DNA of 64,000 bases, taken from Novosphingobium sp. GTDB taxonomy: Bacteria > Pseudomonadota > Alphaproteobacteria > Sphingomonadales > Sphingomonadaceae. This document shows positions 1-11,118 of this stretch, piece after piece. Below the pieces are notes generated by a model that worked only from the letters and a program-made list of their open reading frames with translations, made no database searches and was not told the origin of the DNA. Positions within the stretch are counted from its first letter, which is position 1. Each line of letters opens with the position of its first letter. The stretch covers positions 248,001 through 312,000 of the forward strand of contig NZ_JAUYNB010000010.1 in assembly GCF_030699305.1 (NCBI RefSeq), read 5' to 3'. Made by a program: the position numbers and the translations under genes.

Positions 1-206
1 AGGTTCGACACGTGCATCAGCGTTGCCGCCTGCCGCTGGATCGCGCCGATCAGGCCCTCGTGCGAATGGCCCAGCAGGTTCACGGCGATGCCGCTGGCGA
101 AATCCAGGCATCGGCGGCCATCCTCCCCGATCAGGTGGCAGTGCTCACCGCGCACCGGACGAAAGCCGCAGCGGGGATAGACTGGCATCAACGGGGTAAT
201 CGACAT
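1..206 (-). CDS. argD: acetylornithine/succinyldiaminopimelate aminotransferase, N-terminus (runs off window)
   Basis: Reverse translation MSITPLMPVYPRCGFRPVRGEHCHLIGEDGRRCLDFASGIAVNLLGHSHEGLIGAIQRQAATLMHVSN matches the N-terminal pattern of class III aminotransferases (ArgD). Confidence 0.85.
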   Translation of the reverse strand, partial: MSITPLMPVYPRCGFRPVRGEHCHLIGEDGRRCLDFASGIAVNLLGHSHEGLIGAIQRQAATLMHVSN

Positions 207-386
207 CGCACAGGTCCTTTTCGTAACGATGAAATGCAGGGGAAATGCGGGGCCGGGGTTTCCGGCATTCAAATCGGAAAAGACAAATGGCGGCCCCCCT
301 GCCGTTGAAGGAGGGGACCGCCATTGCCGTGTTCTCGAATTTGTTGCGTGGGTGCGGTCAAATCCGACTGCGCCCAAGCCGACTGG

Positions 387-1178
387 TCAATCCTGACGCG
401 GCACCAGGTTGACCGCCGAGTACTTGCCTCGTCGATCGACCTCGATGTCAAACTCCAGCCGGTCGCCTTCGTTCAGGCCAGCCATGCCCGAACGTTCCAC
501 CGCGCTGATGTGCACGAAGGCATCGGCCTGACCATCATCGCGCGTGATAAAGCCGAAGCCCTTCATCGCGTTGAAGAACTTGACCGTTCCGGTTGACCGT
601 TCGCCGGTCAGCTCGCGCTGCGGCGGGGCTTCACGCTGGGCCACTGCGATCACTTCGCCGACGACCTTGAGGTCGCTGGCTGAAACCTTGCCGCCGCGAT
701 CGACCAGAGTAAACTCCAGCTGCTGACCTTCGGCCAGCCCTTCCAGGCCGGCACGCTCAACCGCGCTGATGTGGACGAACACGTCCTCACCGCCGCCATC
801 CTTCTGGATGAAGCCGAAGCCCTTGCCTGCGTTGAAAAACTTTACCGTGCCGGTGCCTTCGCCAACAACCTGGGCGGGCATTCCGCCACCGCCGCCGCCG
901 CCAGCACCACCGCGCGGGCCGCCGAAGCCGCCACCACCGCCGCGCGGCGCACCGCCGCCACCGAAGCCGCCGCGATCACCGCCACCGAAGCCGCCACGAT
1001 CACCACCGCCGAAGCCGCCGCGATTCCCGCCGCCGCCAAAGCGATCGCCGCCGCCAGCAAAGCGGTCACCACCGCCAGCAAAACGATCGCCGCCACCGGC
1101 AAAGGGATCGAAAGTTTCTTCACCGAAACCATCCCGCTTGTCGCGCCCCCGGCCACGACGCCCTCTATCAAAACCCAT
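387..1178 (-). CDS. cold-shock protein with two CSD domains and a Gly/Arg-rich N-terminal low-complexity region
   Basis: Two copies of [15 protein letters not shown]..D.[11 protein letters not shown]; N-terminus [18 protein letters not shown] then [14 protein letters not shown] repeats. Start placed at the internal ATG (1178) rather than the ORF maximum. Confidence 0.9.
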   Translation of the reverse strand: MGFDRGRRGRGRDKRDGFGEETFDPFAGGGDRFAGGGDRFAGGGDRFGGGGNRGGFGGGDRGGFGGGDRGGFGGGGAPRGGGGGFGGPRGGAGGGGGGGMPAQVVGEGTGTVKFFNAGKGFGFIQKDGGGEDVFVHISAVERAGLEGLAEGQQLEFTLVDRGGKVSASDLKVVGEVIAVAQREAPPQRELTGERSTGTVKFFNAMKGFGFITRDDGQADAFVHISAVERSGMAGLNEGDRLEFDIEVDRRGKYSAVNLVPRQD

Positions 1179-1539
1179 AAACCCGAACAAACCTTCGCTT
1201 CGCCGCAATTCGCGCAGTCCGGCGGCGCGGACGATTCGCGCCGGACGACAGGGCGAAATGCCGAAAGGCAAACTCCGCTGCACCACGTCTATTATCCGAT
1301 ATTGTGCAAGTTGGCGAACGGATTCCTGCAAAGGGCCGATTCCGTAGGGTTGAGGCGGGCAGGTGTGACATTTCTGCCAGTCCGGTTGGAGCATTCCGGA
1401 CGGCGATTTACCTTTCGGGCGCGGAACTTGCACCGTGCCGGGCGCTGCTGGCTTGCCAGTCCCGGTCCGGCTTGGCAGAGAGTCCTGCAAGCGCTGGAGG
1501 CGCGTGTGCCATCCAGCCCAGCCGAGGGAAGCACCTGTC

Positions 1540-1971
1540 ATGTTCCGCCAGCTTTCGCCGCGCATTTTCGCCAGTCCGCAGATCGGCCTTGCCGAAGTGG
1601 CTGAGGCCAGGGCGCAGGGCATTGGCCTGATCATCAACAATCGCCCCGAAGGCGAGAGCGACGATCAGATCAGCGGGGCCGAGATCGCGGCCGCTGCTGC
1701 TGCTGCCGGGATCGCCTATGTCGCAATTCCGGTCACCCACGCCGGGTTTTCCCAGCCGCAAGTGACCGCCATGGCCGCCGCGCTCGCGTCGACCGATGCG
1801 CCGGTGCTGGCCTATTGCCGGTCGGGCACGCGGTCCACTTTGCTGTGGGCGCTGGCAGAGGCAAGCCGGGGCGAAAGCCCGGATGCGCTGACTGCCGCTG
1901 CCGCCAGCGCGGGCTACGATGTTGCCCCGGTGCGCGCGGTCATGGATATGCTGGCCAGCCCGAAGAGCTGA
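1540..1971 (+). CDS. TIGR01244-type sulfur transferase / beta-lactamase hydrolase-like (DSP-like phosphatase) protein
   Basis: [39 protein letters not shown]...[17 protein letters not shown]; CxxGxRS phosphatase-like loop. Confidence 0.8.
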   Translation: MFRQLSPRIFASPQIGLAEVAEARAQGIGLIINNRPEGESDDQISGAEIAAAAAAAGIAYVAIPVTHAGFSQPQVTAMAAALASTDAPVLAYCRSGTRSTLLWALAEASRGESPDALTAAAASAGYDVAPVRAVMDMLASPKS

Positions 1972-1977
1972 ACGCAG

Positions 1978-2388
1978 ATGCCGTTCATCGCGATCCAACT
2001 GGTCGTTTCGGTCGGGCTGATACTGCTGGTCAGCGGCCTGGCGCTCTATCTCAAACTGGGTGACGACGTGCGGCTGCGCGGTGAGGCGGAGGCGCGCGAG
2101 CTGGCTGCGACTGCCGTCTGCGGGTTTGATCCGGTCGACCTGACGCTGGACCGGGCCGGGATCGGGGCGCTGCTGCGCGATTCGCAAGGCCGGGTGATGT
2201 TGCTGCGGCGGCACGGCGCGCAGTTTGCCGTGCGGCTGCTGGACAGTCACGCCTTTGCCCGGCTGGACCGCAACTTCCTGACCATCGGGACCGGTGAGAA
2301 GACCTTTGGCCAGGTCACGCTGGATCTGGGCGATCAGGCGCAGGTCTGGGCTGCCAGCTTGCGCAGACTGGGGAACAACCATGCCTGA
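1978..2388 (+). CDS. hypothetical protein with N-terminal TM segment
   Basis: 136 aa ORF, hydrophobic N-terminus, collinear and slightly overlapping the next CDS. Confidence 0.55.
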   Translation: MPFIAIQLVVSVGLILLVSGLALYLKLGDDVRLRGEAEARELAATAVCGFDPVDLTLDRAGIGALLRDSQGRVMLLRRHGAQFAVRLLDSHAFARLDRNFLTIGTGEKTFGQVTLDLGDQAQVWAASLRRLGNNHA

Positions 2389-3277
2389 ACTGGGTCCGGT
2401 CGAATACGCCATTCCGCTTTTCATCCTGCTGATCCTGCTGGAAATGGTCTGGGCGCGCCGGAACGCGCCGCAGAAATATGAACCGCGCGATACGCTGACC
2501 TCGCTGGCGCTGGGGGTCGGCAGCACGGCGGCGGGGGCCTTGACCGCCGGGGTGGTGGCCGTTGCCGCGGTCTGGCTGTTCGAACACCGGCTGGTGACGA
2601 TCAGCTGGGCCTGGTGGGCGTGGATCGCCTGCTTCGTGCTCGATGATTTCAATTATTACTGGGCGCATCGCACCGGGCACCGGGTGCGGTGGTTCTGGGC
2701 GGCGCACGTCAACCACCATTCCAGCCAGCACTACAACCTGTCGACCGCGCTGCGCCAGACCTGGACCGGGTTTGTCGCGCTGTCGTTCGTGTTCCGGATC
2801 TGGCCCGCATTCATCGGCTTTGATCCGCTGATGATCGCTGCGTGCGGGGCGGTGAACCTGGTCTACCAGTTCTGGATTCATACCGAGGCGATCAACCGCC
2901 TGCCGCGCTGGTTCGAAGCGGTGATGAACACCCCCAGCCACCACCGCGTTCACCACGCGATCAACCCGGTCTACCTTGACCGCAACTATGCCGGGGTGTT
3001 CATCGTCTGGGACCGGATGTTCGCCACGTTCCAGCCAGAGCGGGACGATCAGCGCATCCAGTATGGAATCGTCCGGCAACTGGGCAGCTTCAACGTGCTG
3101 TGGGCGGTGTTCCACGAATGGATCGGGATGGCGAAGGACGTCTGGCGCGCGCCCTGGCGGCACAAGCTGTCCTATCTGGTCCGCGTGCCCGGCTGGACCC
3201 ATGACGGCAGCCGCGACACCTCCGACACGATCCGCGCCCGCTGGCAGGACCGCCAGGGACTGACGCCAGCCGAATAA
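2381..3277 (+). CDS. sterol desaturase / fatty acid hydroxylase family protein
   Basis: Histidine boxes HRTGHR, HVNHHSS, HHRVHH in a membrane protein; start [14 protein letters not shown]. Confidence 0.88.
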   Translation: MPELGPVEYAIPLFILLILLEMVWARRNAPQKYEPRDTLTSLALGVGSTAAGALTAGVVAVAAVWLFEHRLVTISWAWWAWIACFVLDDFNYYWAHRTGHRVRWFWAAHVNHHSSQHYNLSTALRQTWTGFVALSFVFRIWPAFIGFDPLMIAACGAVNLVYQFWIHTEAINRLPRWFEAVMNTPSHHRVHHAINPVYLDRNYAGVFIVWDRMFATFQPERDDQRIQYGIVRQLGSFNVLWAVFHEWIGMAKDVWRAPWRHKLSYLVRVPGWTHDGSRDTSDTIRARWQDRQGLTPAE

Positions 3278-3368
3278 CTGTCGCCCGCAAAGTCGTTTGC
3301 CCAAATTCGATTGCGTGAATTTAAGCGACCGATTAAACCTGCGCGGAAATACAACACCGGAGTGGGCC

Positions 3369-4946
3369 ATGGAAGAATTCGACGTCATCGTGATCGGCGG
3401 TGGCAGTGCAGGCAGCGCGGTGGCCGGACGGCTGGCCGAGGATGGCCGGCGGCGGATCTGCCTGCTCGAAGCGGGCGGCACCAACGACAACATCCGGGTC
3501 AAGACGCCGGGCTTCATGCCCTGGCTGCCGAAGAATTCGAACTGGCGGTTTGAAACCGTCCCGCAGGCCGGGCTGAACGGCCGCCCCGGCTATCAGCCGC
3601 GCGGCAAGGGGCTGGGCGGATCGAGCGCGGTCAACGCCATGCTCTATGTCCGGGGCAATGCCTTCGATTACGATCAGTGGGCCGAACTGGGCTGCACCGG
3701 GTGGAGCCACGCCGATGTCCTGCCCTGGTTCCGGCGGTCGGAAGGCAACGAGCGCGGGGCGAGCGAGTTCCACGGCGGGGACGGGCCGCTTTCGGTATCG
3801 GACCAGCACTGGTCCAACCCCGGCAGCAACGCGTTTGTCGCCAGCGCCAGCGCGCTGCAATTGCCGCGCAACGATGATTTCAATGGCGCGCGGCAGGATG
3901 GCTTCGGGGTCTATCAGGTGACGCAGAAAGGCGGCGAACGCTGGACGGCGGCGCGGGCCTATCTCTCGCCGCGGCCCAACCTGGCGATCCGCACCGGAGC
4001 GCTGGTCGAGCGACTGGTGATCGAGCAGGGCCGCGTCACGGGCGTGGCGGTGCGGTTTGACGGACGGTCCGAAGTGCTGCGCGCGCGCGGCGGGGTGGTC
4101 CTGTCCGCCGGGGCGTTCGGCAGCCCGCAGATCCTGATGCTGTCCGGCATCGGCCCGGCCCGGCACCTGACCGAACACGGCATCCCCGTATCGGTTCACC
4201 GCGATGCGGTCGGGTCTGACTTGCAGGACCACATCGACTATGTGTCGAGCTGGCAAACCCAGTCGACCGACTTCATCGGTGACAGCCTGACGGGCGCGTG
4301 GAAGATGCTCAAGGCGATTGTCCAGCACCGCGTCAACCGCACCGGCATGATGACCACGCCCTTTGCCGAAGCCGGCGGCTTCTGGCGTTCCTCGCCCGAT
4401 CTGCCCGCGCCCGATATCCAGTTCCATTTCGTGCCCGCGATGCTGGAAGACCACGGGCGGACTTCGGTCCATGGTCACGGCTTTTCCTGCCACGCCTGCG
4501 TGCTGCGCCCGGAAAGCCGGGGGACCGTGCGGCTGGCCTCCAGCGATCCGGCGGCAGCGCCCGCGATCGATCCCAACTTCCTCGACGATCCGCGCGATAT
4601 CGCCACGCTGCGCCGGGGCGTGCGGCTGATGCACCGCATCGTCGATGCGCCGCCGGTCAGCGATTACGCGCCGAAGGACCGCTATCCGATCGACCTGAAC
4701 GATGATGCCGCGCTCGATCACCTGATCCGCAGCCGCGCCGACACGGTTTATCACCCGGTCGGCACCTGCCGGATGGGCGGGGATGAGGACAGCGTGGTCG
4801 ATCCGACGCTGAAGGCGCGCGGGCTGGACGGGCTGTGGTTGGCCGATGCCTCGATCATGCCGCGGTTGATCTCTGGCAACACCAACGCGCCCTCGATCAT
4901 GATCGGCGAGCGCGCGGCCGACTTCGTGAAGGCGGCGCTGGCGTAA
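3369..4946 (+). CDS. GMC family oxidoreductase (choline dehydrogenase-like)
   Basis: [28 protein letters not shown] motif; [15 protein letters not shown]-terminal [10 protein letters not shown] and [15 protein letters not shown]. Confidence 0.93.
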   Translation: MEEFDVIVIGGGSAGSAVAGRLAEDGRRRICLLEAGGTNDNIRVKTPGFMPWLPKNSNWRFETVPQAGLNGRPGYQPRGKGLGGSSAVNAMLYVRGNAFDYDQWAELGCTGWSHADVLPWFRRSEGNERGASEFHGGDGPLSVSDQHWSNPGSNAFVASASALQLPRNDDFNGARQDGFGVYQVTQKGGERWTAARAYLSPRPNLAIRTGALVERLVIEQGRVTGVAVRFDGRSEVLRARGGVVLSAGAFGSPQILMLSGIGPARHLTEHGIPVSVHRDAVGSDLQDHIDYVSSWQTQSTDFIGDSLTGAWKMLKAIVQHRVNRTGMMTTPFAEAGGFWRSSPDLPAPDIQFHFVPAMLEDHGRTSVHGHGFSCHACVLRPESRGTVRLASSDPAAAPAIDPNFLDDPRDIATLRRGVRLMHRIVDAPPVSDYAPKDRYPIDLNDDAALDHLIRSRADTVYHPVGTCRMGGDEDSVVDPTLKARGLDGLWLADASIMPRLISGNTNAPSIMIGERAADFVKAALA

Positions 4947-4976
4947 GAACAGGCCTTGCCTCGCAATGCACGGTGG

Positions 4977-5070
4977 TCACCCCTCTCCAGCGCGGAGGGG
5001 CTGGGGGTGGGGGCCTAACCTTGCGAGGGCGGGAAACCCCCATCCCAACCCTTCCCCACCGGGGAAGGGC
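4977..5070. repeat. GC-rich dispersed intergenic repeat, two half-elements in inverted orientation
   Basis: cacccctctccagcgcggaggggctgggggtggggg and, inverted, gaaacccccatcccaacccttccccaccggggaagggc. Confidence 0.75.
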
Positions 5071-5078
5071 TATCGGGT

Positions 5079-5861
5079 TCAATGCTGGCAGGCGAGCGCT
5101 TCGATCACGTCTTCCAGTCGGGCCGGATCGCCCAGCGCCAGCACGCGGCCATCGCTGGCGGCGTGAAGCGGATCGCCGTTCCAGTCGCACATCGTGCCGC
5201 CCGCGCCTTCGACGATCGGGACCAGCGCGGCATAGTCGTGCAGCTTGAGGTTCGCCTCGCACACCAGGTCCAGATGGCCTGACGCGAGCATCGCGTAGTT
5301 GTAGCAATCGCCGCCCATCACCATCCGCTTGTGGTCGGTCGTCGCGGCCAGTCCCATGAAGTGTTCGCCGTCATGGCTGTCGAAATAGTGCGGCCCGGTG
5401 GTCGCCAGGGTGGCGTCGGCCAGCGCGGCGCAGGGCCGGGTCCGGACCGGCTGGCCGTTCAGCGTGGTCGGCTTGCCCGTCACCCCCAGCCAGCGTTCAT
5501 CCAGGATCACCTGATCGAGCACGCCCAGCACCGGCCAGCCTTCGACCACCAGCGCAATCAGCGTGCCGAACAGCGGCCGGCCAGCCAGAAAGGCGGCAGT
5601 GCCATCAATCGGGTCAAGCACCCAGGTTCGGCCCGAAGTGCCATTGGTGGCCCCGAACTCCTCGCCATGGATCGCATCATCCGGGGCTTCGGCCACCAGA
5701 ATCGCCCGCATCGCCTCTTCGGCGGCGCGATCTGCCAGTGTCACCGGGGTCGCATCGCCCTTGCGCTCCGCCGCCAGCCCGCTGCGGAAATGGGGCCGGA
5801 TCGCGGCCCGCGCAGCATCGGCCAGGCGATGGGCGAGCGCGATGTCAGCGGTCAGGTTCAT
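5079..5861 (-). CDS. hisN: inositol monophosphatase family / histidinol-phosphatase
   Basis: WVLDPIDGTAAF motif; HGEEFG motif. Confidence 0.85.
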   Translation of the reverse strand: MNLTADIALAHRLADAARAAIRPHFRSGLAAERKGDATPVTLADRAAEEAMRAILVAEAPDDAIHGEEFGATNGTSGRTWVLDPIDGTAAFLAGRPLFGTLIALVVEGWPVLGVLDQVILDERWLGVTGKPTTLNGQPVRTRPCAALADATLATTGPHYFDSHDGEHFMGLAATTDHKRMVMGGDCYNYAMLASGHLDLVCEANLKLHDYAALVPIVEGAGGTMCDWNGDPLHAASDGRVLALGDPARLEDVIEALACQH

Positions 5862-6796
5862 CAGTCGAACAGGCTCGAAACCGAGCTTTCGTCGGCGATC
5901 CGGCGGATTGCCTCACCGATCAGCGGCGCGACTGAGAGCACCCGGATGCGGTCGGAGTTCTGGGTCGCTTCGGTCGGCTGGATGGTGTCGGTGATCACCA
6001 GTTCCTTCAGCGCCGACTTGCTCACCCGCTCAACCGCGCTGCCCGACAGGACGCCGTGGCTGAGATAGGCGGTGACGCTGGCCGCGCCCGCTTCCATCAG
6101 TGCCTGCGCCGCGTTGCACAGCGTGCCGCCCGAATCGATGATATCGTCGATCAGGATGCAGGCGCGGCCCTGCACGTCACCGATGATGTTCATCACTTCG
6201 GACTGACCGGGCTTGTCGCGGCGTTTGTCAACGATCGCCAGCGGGGCATTGTCCAGCCGCTTGGCCAGCGACCGGGCGCGGACCACGCCCCCAACGTCGG
6301 GCGAGACGACCATCAGCGCCTCTCCGCCATACCGGGCCTGCACATCGGCCGCCATCACCGGTGCGGCGAACAGGTTGTCGGTCGGAATGTCGAAAAAGCC
6401 CTGGATCTGCCCGGCGTGCAGATCGACCGCCAGCACGCGGTCGGCCCCGGCCGTGGTAATCAGGTTGGCCACCAGCTTGGCCGAAATCGGCGTGCGCGGG
6501 CCGGGTTTGCGGTCCTGCCGGGCATAGCCGAAATAGGGGACGACCGCCGTGATCCGCTTGGCTGATGCACGGCGCAGCGCATCGATGCAGATCAGCAGTT
6601 CCATCAGGTTGTCATTGGTCGGAAAGCTGGTCGACTGGACGACGAACACGTCTTCGCCGCGCACGTTCTCGTGGATTTCGACGAACACTTCATCGTCGGC
6701 AAAGCGGCGGACGCTGGCGTCGGTCAGCGGCAATTCCAGATAGGCGGCGACCGCCCGGGCCAAAGGCAGATTGCTGTTGCCGGCCATGATCTTCAT
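5861..6796 (-). CDS. prs: ribose-phosphate pyrophosphokinase
   Basis: [20 protein letters not shown]...[26 protein letters not shown]...[14 protein letters not shown]. Confidence 0.97.
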   Translation of the reverse strand: MKIMAGNSNLPLARAVAAYLELPLTDASVRRFADDEVFVEIHENVRGEDVFVVQSTSFPTNDNLMELLICIDALRRASAKRITAVVPYFGYARQDRKPGPRTPISAKLVANLITTAGADRVLAVDLHAGQIQGFFDIPTDNLFAAPVMAADVQARYGGEALMVVSPDVGGVVRARSLAKRLDNAPLAIVDKRRDKPGQSEVMNIIGDVQGRACILIDDIIDSGGTLCNAAQALMEAGAASVTAYLSHGVLSGSAVERVSKSALKELVITDTIQPTEATQNSDRIRVLSVAPLIGEAIRRIADESSVSSLFD

Positions 6797-6886
6797 TGCG
6801 CTGTCCCTCTACACGCCAAAGCACCCGCGCCCGGCTCTAGTGAAGCAGGGCGCGAATGCAATATCGCGGCGCAGACTTTTTGGGGA

Positions 6887-7876
6887 TCAGCGCGACTTGC
6901 GGTGCTCACCCTTGACCCAGCGGACCGTGCCGGAGCTGGCGCGCATCACCACGGTGTGCGTGGTCATGGTGCCGTCCTTGCGGTGCCGCACCCCGTCCAG
7001 CAGCGAGCCGTCGGTCACCCCGGTGGCGGCAAAGATGCAATCGCCCTTGGCCAGTTCGTCGCGGGTGTAGATCTTGTTGAGATCGGTGATGCCCCACTTG
7101 TAGGCGCGCTGGCGTTCGTCGTCGTTGCGGAACAGCAGGCGGCCGTTGAACTGGCCGCCGACGCAGCGCAGCGCGGCTGCGGCCAGCACGCCTTCCGGCG
7201 CTCCGCCCGAACCCATGTAAAGGTCGATCGTGGTGTCCTCGTTGGTCACCGCGATCACGCCCGCCACGTCGCCGTCGCCGATCAGCACCACGCCGCAGCC
7301 CAGGCTGCGCAGTTCCGCGATCAGGTCGGCATGGCGCGGGCGATCGAGCACGCAGACGATGATTTCGTGCGGCTCCACACCCTTGGCCGCAGCCACGGCC
7401 CTGACGTTCTCGGTCGGCGACTTGTTGAGATCGATGATCCCGTCGGGATAGCCGGGGCCAACCGCCAGCTTGTCCATATAGACGTCCGGCGCGTTGAGCA
7501 GGTTGCCTTCTTCGGCGCAGGCCAGCACGGCCAGCGCGTTCGGGCCGGCCTTGGCCGTGATCGTGGTGCCTTCCAGCGGATCGAGCGCAATGTCGATCTT
7601 CGGCCCGGTGCCCTGCGCACCGCCAACCTTTTCCCCGATATACAGCATCGGCGCTTCGTCGCGCTCACCTTCGCCGATCACCACGGTGCCGTCGATGGGG
7701 AGCCCGTCAAATGCCTTGCGCATCGCTTCGACTGCCGCAGCGTCAGCCGCCTTTTCATCGCCCCGGCCAACCAGTGCCGATGCCGCAATCGCCGCCGCTT
7801 CGGTTACCCGGACCATTTCCATAACGAGGACGCGGTCGAGGACATCGCTGGGCGGCGTGGCAGAAGTCTTGCTCAT
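6887..7876 (-). CDS. glpX: class II fructose-1,6-bisphosphatase
   Basis: VIGEGERDEAPMLYIGEKVG; DPLEGTTITAKA; GSGGAPEGVLAAAALRCVGGQ. Confidence 0.96.
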   Translation of the reverse strand: MSKTSATPPSDVLDRVLVMEMVRVTEAAAIAASALVGRGDEKAADAAAVEAMRKAFDGLPIDGTVVIGEGERDEAPMLYIGEKVGGAQGTGPKIDIALDPLEGTTITAKAGPNALAVLACAEEGNLLNAPDVYMDKLAVGPGYPDGIIDLNKSPTENVRAVAAAKGVEPHEIIVCVLDRPRHADLIAELRSLGCGVVLIGDGDVAGVIAVTNEDTTIDLYMGSGGAPEGVLAAAALRCVGGQFNGRLLFRNDDERQRAYKWGITDLNKIYTRDELAKGDCIFAATGVTDGSLLDGVRHRKDGTMTTHTVVMRASSGTVRWVKGEHRKSR

Positions 7877-8026
7877 GTGGTGTGGTTCCGTTGAAAACGT
7901 AAGTCGCGACAGCGCTTAAACAGCGGACGCGGGCTTGTCGAGTGGGCCGCCGTTACGCAGCGCGGTTCAGCGGCGATTAACCGCCCGGTGCGCTTGTGAC
8001 TGCCATTACTTTTGGTGGGGTGAACA

Positions 8027-8491
8027 GTGCGCAATCAGGGTCTGGTGATGATCGCGGTATGGGCGGCACTGATCCCGGCCGAGTCGCGCGCCCAGTCGCC
8101 GGCTGAGCCAGTCCAGCCGGACAGCGTCGATCAGCGAGTAGCGGAAATGCTCGATTCGGCCCGCGCCGCGTATGGCGTGCGCGATCCGCGCGACCGGTGC
8201 CGCCGTTCGGCCGATGGAGAGATCGTGGTCTGCGTTGATCGCGGAGAAGACTTGCGCGTGCCATCAACCGCTGAATCCGATCCCAATTCGCGGGAGGCGC
8301 GCCACGCCCGCGACGCCGACGTGATGCGCGCACCGCAACTCGATCGCGGCTCGTGCCGGGGCCAGCCGGGCTGTGTGGTCGGCGGCTGGGCACCGCCGCC
8401 AGTCTACGTCGTGGACGTCAGCCAGTTGCCACAGGCCCCTGAAGGATCAGACGCCGACCGCATCGCCAAGGGCGAGATTCCGGCACCCTGA
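8027..8491 (+). CDS. hypothetical exported protein
   Basis: N-terminal signal-like segment; DRCRRSADGEIVVCVDRGEDLRVPST. Confidence 0.6.
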   Translation: MRNQGLVMIAVWAALIPAESRAQSPAEPVQPDSVDQRVAEMLDSARAAYGVRDPRDRCRRSADGEIVVCVDRGEDLRVPSTAESDPNSREARHARDADVMRAPQLDRGSCRGQPGCVVGGWAPPPVYVVDVSQLPQAPEGSDADRIAKGEIPAP

Positions 8492-8498
8492 CGGCGGA

Positions 8499-9806
8499 TC
8501 AATCGCCCAGCAAGTGCAGCACCAGCGGCGGCTCGGTCAGGCTTTCGGACCCGTCGAGCAGGCGAATCGCCTCGGCCACGGCGCGCTCGGGGCCTTCGTG
8601 GGTGACCATCGACACCATCACTGCCCCGGCATCGCCCGCCCGGCCCTTCTGGATCAGGCTCTCGATCGAAACGCCCGCGTCACGCAGCGCGGCGGTGATT
8701 TCGGCCAGCACGCCGGGCCGGTCGGCAACCATGAAGCGCAAGTAGGACCGGCCCAGCCGGTGGCCGGTTTCCGCGCGCGGCATTGCCTCCAGCTCCGCGA
8801 CGGGGACCGAGAACGGCGCCCCGATTTCGCCGCGCGCCAGATCGATCAGATCGGCCACTACCGCACTGGCGGTGGGGCCATCGCCCGCACCGGCACCCTG
8901 GAACAGCAGGCGGCCAGAGAAGTTGCCTTCGGCGACCACGGCGTTGGTTGCGCCATCGACATGCGCCAGCGGATGATCAAACGGCACCAGGTGCGGCTGA
9001 ACGCGCTGGAACAGGTGGTGAGTGCTGCCGTGTGCCTCGGTGTCGGCCATCCCGATCAGCCGGATGACAAAGCCCAGCGCGTCGGCCTGGGCGATATCCG
9101 CCGCGCGCAGCCGGGTGATTCCGGCGGTTTCGACCGACGCGAAATCGACCTGCGCCCCGAACGAGATTGCCGCCAGGATCGACAGCTTGTGGGCGGCGTC
9201 GGTCCCCTCGATGTCAAACGCAGGGTCTGCCTCGGCAAAGCCCTTGGCCTGCGCTTCGGCCAGGACATCGGCGAAATCGCGGCCGGTATCCTCCATGGTG
9301 GACAGGATGAAATTGCAGGTGCCGTTGAGAATGCCGTAAACCCGCTCGATCTCGTTCGCCGCGGCCCCTTCGCGCAGACCCTTGATCACCGGGATACCGC
9401 CCGCGACCGCCGCTTCGAACTTCAGCCCGACTTTGGCAGCTTCGGCCTTGGCGGCCAGTTCCAGCCCGTGGTGCGCGATCATCGCCTTGTTTGCGGTGAC
9501 CAGCGATTTGCCTGCCTCGAACGTGGTGCGCGCCAGCGCCAGTGCCGGGCCGTCAGACCCGCCGACCAGTTCGACCACGACGTCGACATCGTCGCGCTCG
9601 CCCAGGATGACCATGTCATCGACCCAGGCATAAGGTGAGAGGTCGACGCCGCGATCCTTGTTGCGATCGCGCGCGCTGACTGCGGTAATCTGCAACGGAC
9701 GGCCCGCGCGGCGCGCGATCAGCGCGGCGTTGGCCTCCACCAGGCGGATGACCCCGGCCCCGACCGTGCCCAGTCCTGCAAGTGCGATACGAAGCGGTTC
9801 GGCCAT
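8499..9806 (-). CDS. hom: homoserine dehydrogenase
   Basis: LAGLGTVGAGVIRLVEAN; VTANKAMIAHHG; GILNGTCNFILSTME; C-terminal ACT-like domain. Confidence 0.97.
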   Translation of the reverse strand: MAEPLRIALAGLGTVGAGVIRLVEANAALIARRAGRPLQITAVSARDRNKDRGVDLSPYAWVDDMVILGERDDVDVVVELVGGSDGPALALARTTFEAGKSLVTANKAMIAHHGLELAAKAEAAKVGLKFEAAVAGGIPVIKGLREGAAANEIERVYGILNGTCNFILSTMEDTGRDFADVLAEAQAKGFAEADPAFDIEGTDAAHKLSILAAISFGAQVDFASVETAGITRLRAADIAQADALGFVIRLIGMADTEAHGSTHHLFQRVQPHLVPFDHPLAHVDGATNAVVAEGNFSGRLLFQGAGAGDGPTASAVVADLIDLARGEIGAPFSVPVAELEAMPRAETGHRLGRSYLRFMVADRPGVLAEITAALRDAGVSIESLIQKGRAGDAGAVMVSMVTHEGPERAVAEAIRLLDGSESLTEPPLVLHLLGD

Positions 9807-9931
9807 GATGCCCCCTTAGATACTGGTCCGGCGCAATACTGGTCCGGTGTTGGCGCGCCCATGCCAAGCCCCGGCGCGCTTGGAAAGCCAGTTGTGCCTG
9901 GGCAGCTGCTATTTCCGCGTACGCGGGCTGA

Positions 9932-10783
9932 TTATTTCCGCGTGCGCGGGCAGGGGCCAAGCCGTTCAAGCAAGGCGCGGTAATCGGCGCTGGCGGCAGC
10001 GCGGTCGGCCGCGCCGCCGGAAATGCTGGCTCCCGCCGGCAGGCCGGGGGCCAGGAAGCACGCCAGCCGGTACCACGCCAGCGAATCGCGCGGCGGTGTG
10101 CCGCCGTCCGTGCCGACCAGTTCGGAAAACGACACGCTGATCCGCGCGGGCTGGCCCGGCGTGCGCGCAATCGTGGCGGCGGCGGGGTCGCCGCTGGCAG
10201 TCGACAGGAACACCTGCGTCTCGCCTTCCCCGGCCAGTGTGCCGGTAACGTGGATCGCTTCGCGCACCCCGGTTATCCGCTGCGGTGCGCCCGGCGACAG
10301 CAATTCGCCCAGCACGCTGCGCAGCCGGGCATCCAGCGCGGTGTCCCACAGCAATTGCCCGTCCGGCGCGACCAGTTGCAGTTCACCGGGCCGCCCGGCG
10401 ACCGTCCGGGCAAAGATCACCACGCTTTTCTTCCGGATCGCCGGGGGCTTGCCCTTGGCGTCCAGCGGCAGGTCGACCAGATAGCGCACCTGCTCACCCA
10501 TCAGGCCGCGCCCGCTGACCAGAGCCTCGACCCGGCCTTCGACATAGAACCGGCCCCACCCGGCGCGCACGCCGCGTGCGCGTTCCGGTTCGACTGCGGC
10601 CAGTTTGCGCGGCTGGACCCGGATGACCAGCGGAGCGCCGTCGGCAAGGTCCGCCAGATCGGCGTAAGTCGGTGCGGGCAGCACTGGTATCGCTGGCCGC
10701 GAATCGGCCACGGCGGGGGCAATTGCCGCCGCAGCCGAAGCAAGTGCGAGAATCTGGGCAAAAGTGCTGGTAAGCGTGGGCAT
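9932..10783 (-). CDS. conserved hypothetical exported protein
   Basis: 283 aa with signal-peptide-like N-terminus MPTLTSTFAQILALASAAAAIAPAVADS. Confidence 0.65.
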   Translation of the reverse strand: MPTLTSTFAQILALASAAAAIAPAVADSRPAIPVLPAPTYADLADLADGAPLVIRVQPRKLAAVEPERARGVRAGWGRFYVEGRVEALVSGRGLMGEQVRYLVDLPLDAKGKPPAIRKKSVVIFARTVAGRPGELQLVAPDGQLLWDTALDARLRSVLGELLSPGAPQRITGVREAIHVTGTLAGEGETQVFLSTASGDPAAATIARTPGQPARISVSFSELVGTDGGTPPRDSLAWYRLACFLAPGLPAGASISGGAADRAAASADYRALLERLGPCPRTRK

Positions 10784-11118
10784 CTTCGGTCAAGTTCCAG
10801 TACGTGACGGGGCGATTACCCCACTAGGAAACGGATTCCCGGGGGTCTTTGTATGAAATGAGACATTAACACACTTGAATCGGCCGTTAATGGATAAAGC
10901 GTTGCGCGCTTGCCGCCTCGCGGTTAAAGCACACGGAAAACCGGGCTTATAAACAAAAAATGCCCGCGATCTGGCCAAGTCGGCGTCGGGCGTCGATGTG
11001 GTTTCCCGGATTGATCCGCAGGGTGGTAGTTAAGTTTTGAGCGGCCGAATCCGTCAGTGGGTTCGGGCGTTAGGTCCGGGTCTTGGCCCGGGGGGACTGT
11101 TAGGAGTGATCCGTCTGA

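Noticed and set aside
769-1604. Pro- and Ala-rich plus-strand ORFs opposite the cold-shock gene
   Set aside because: Shadow frames of the Gly-rich repeat on the other strand.
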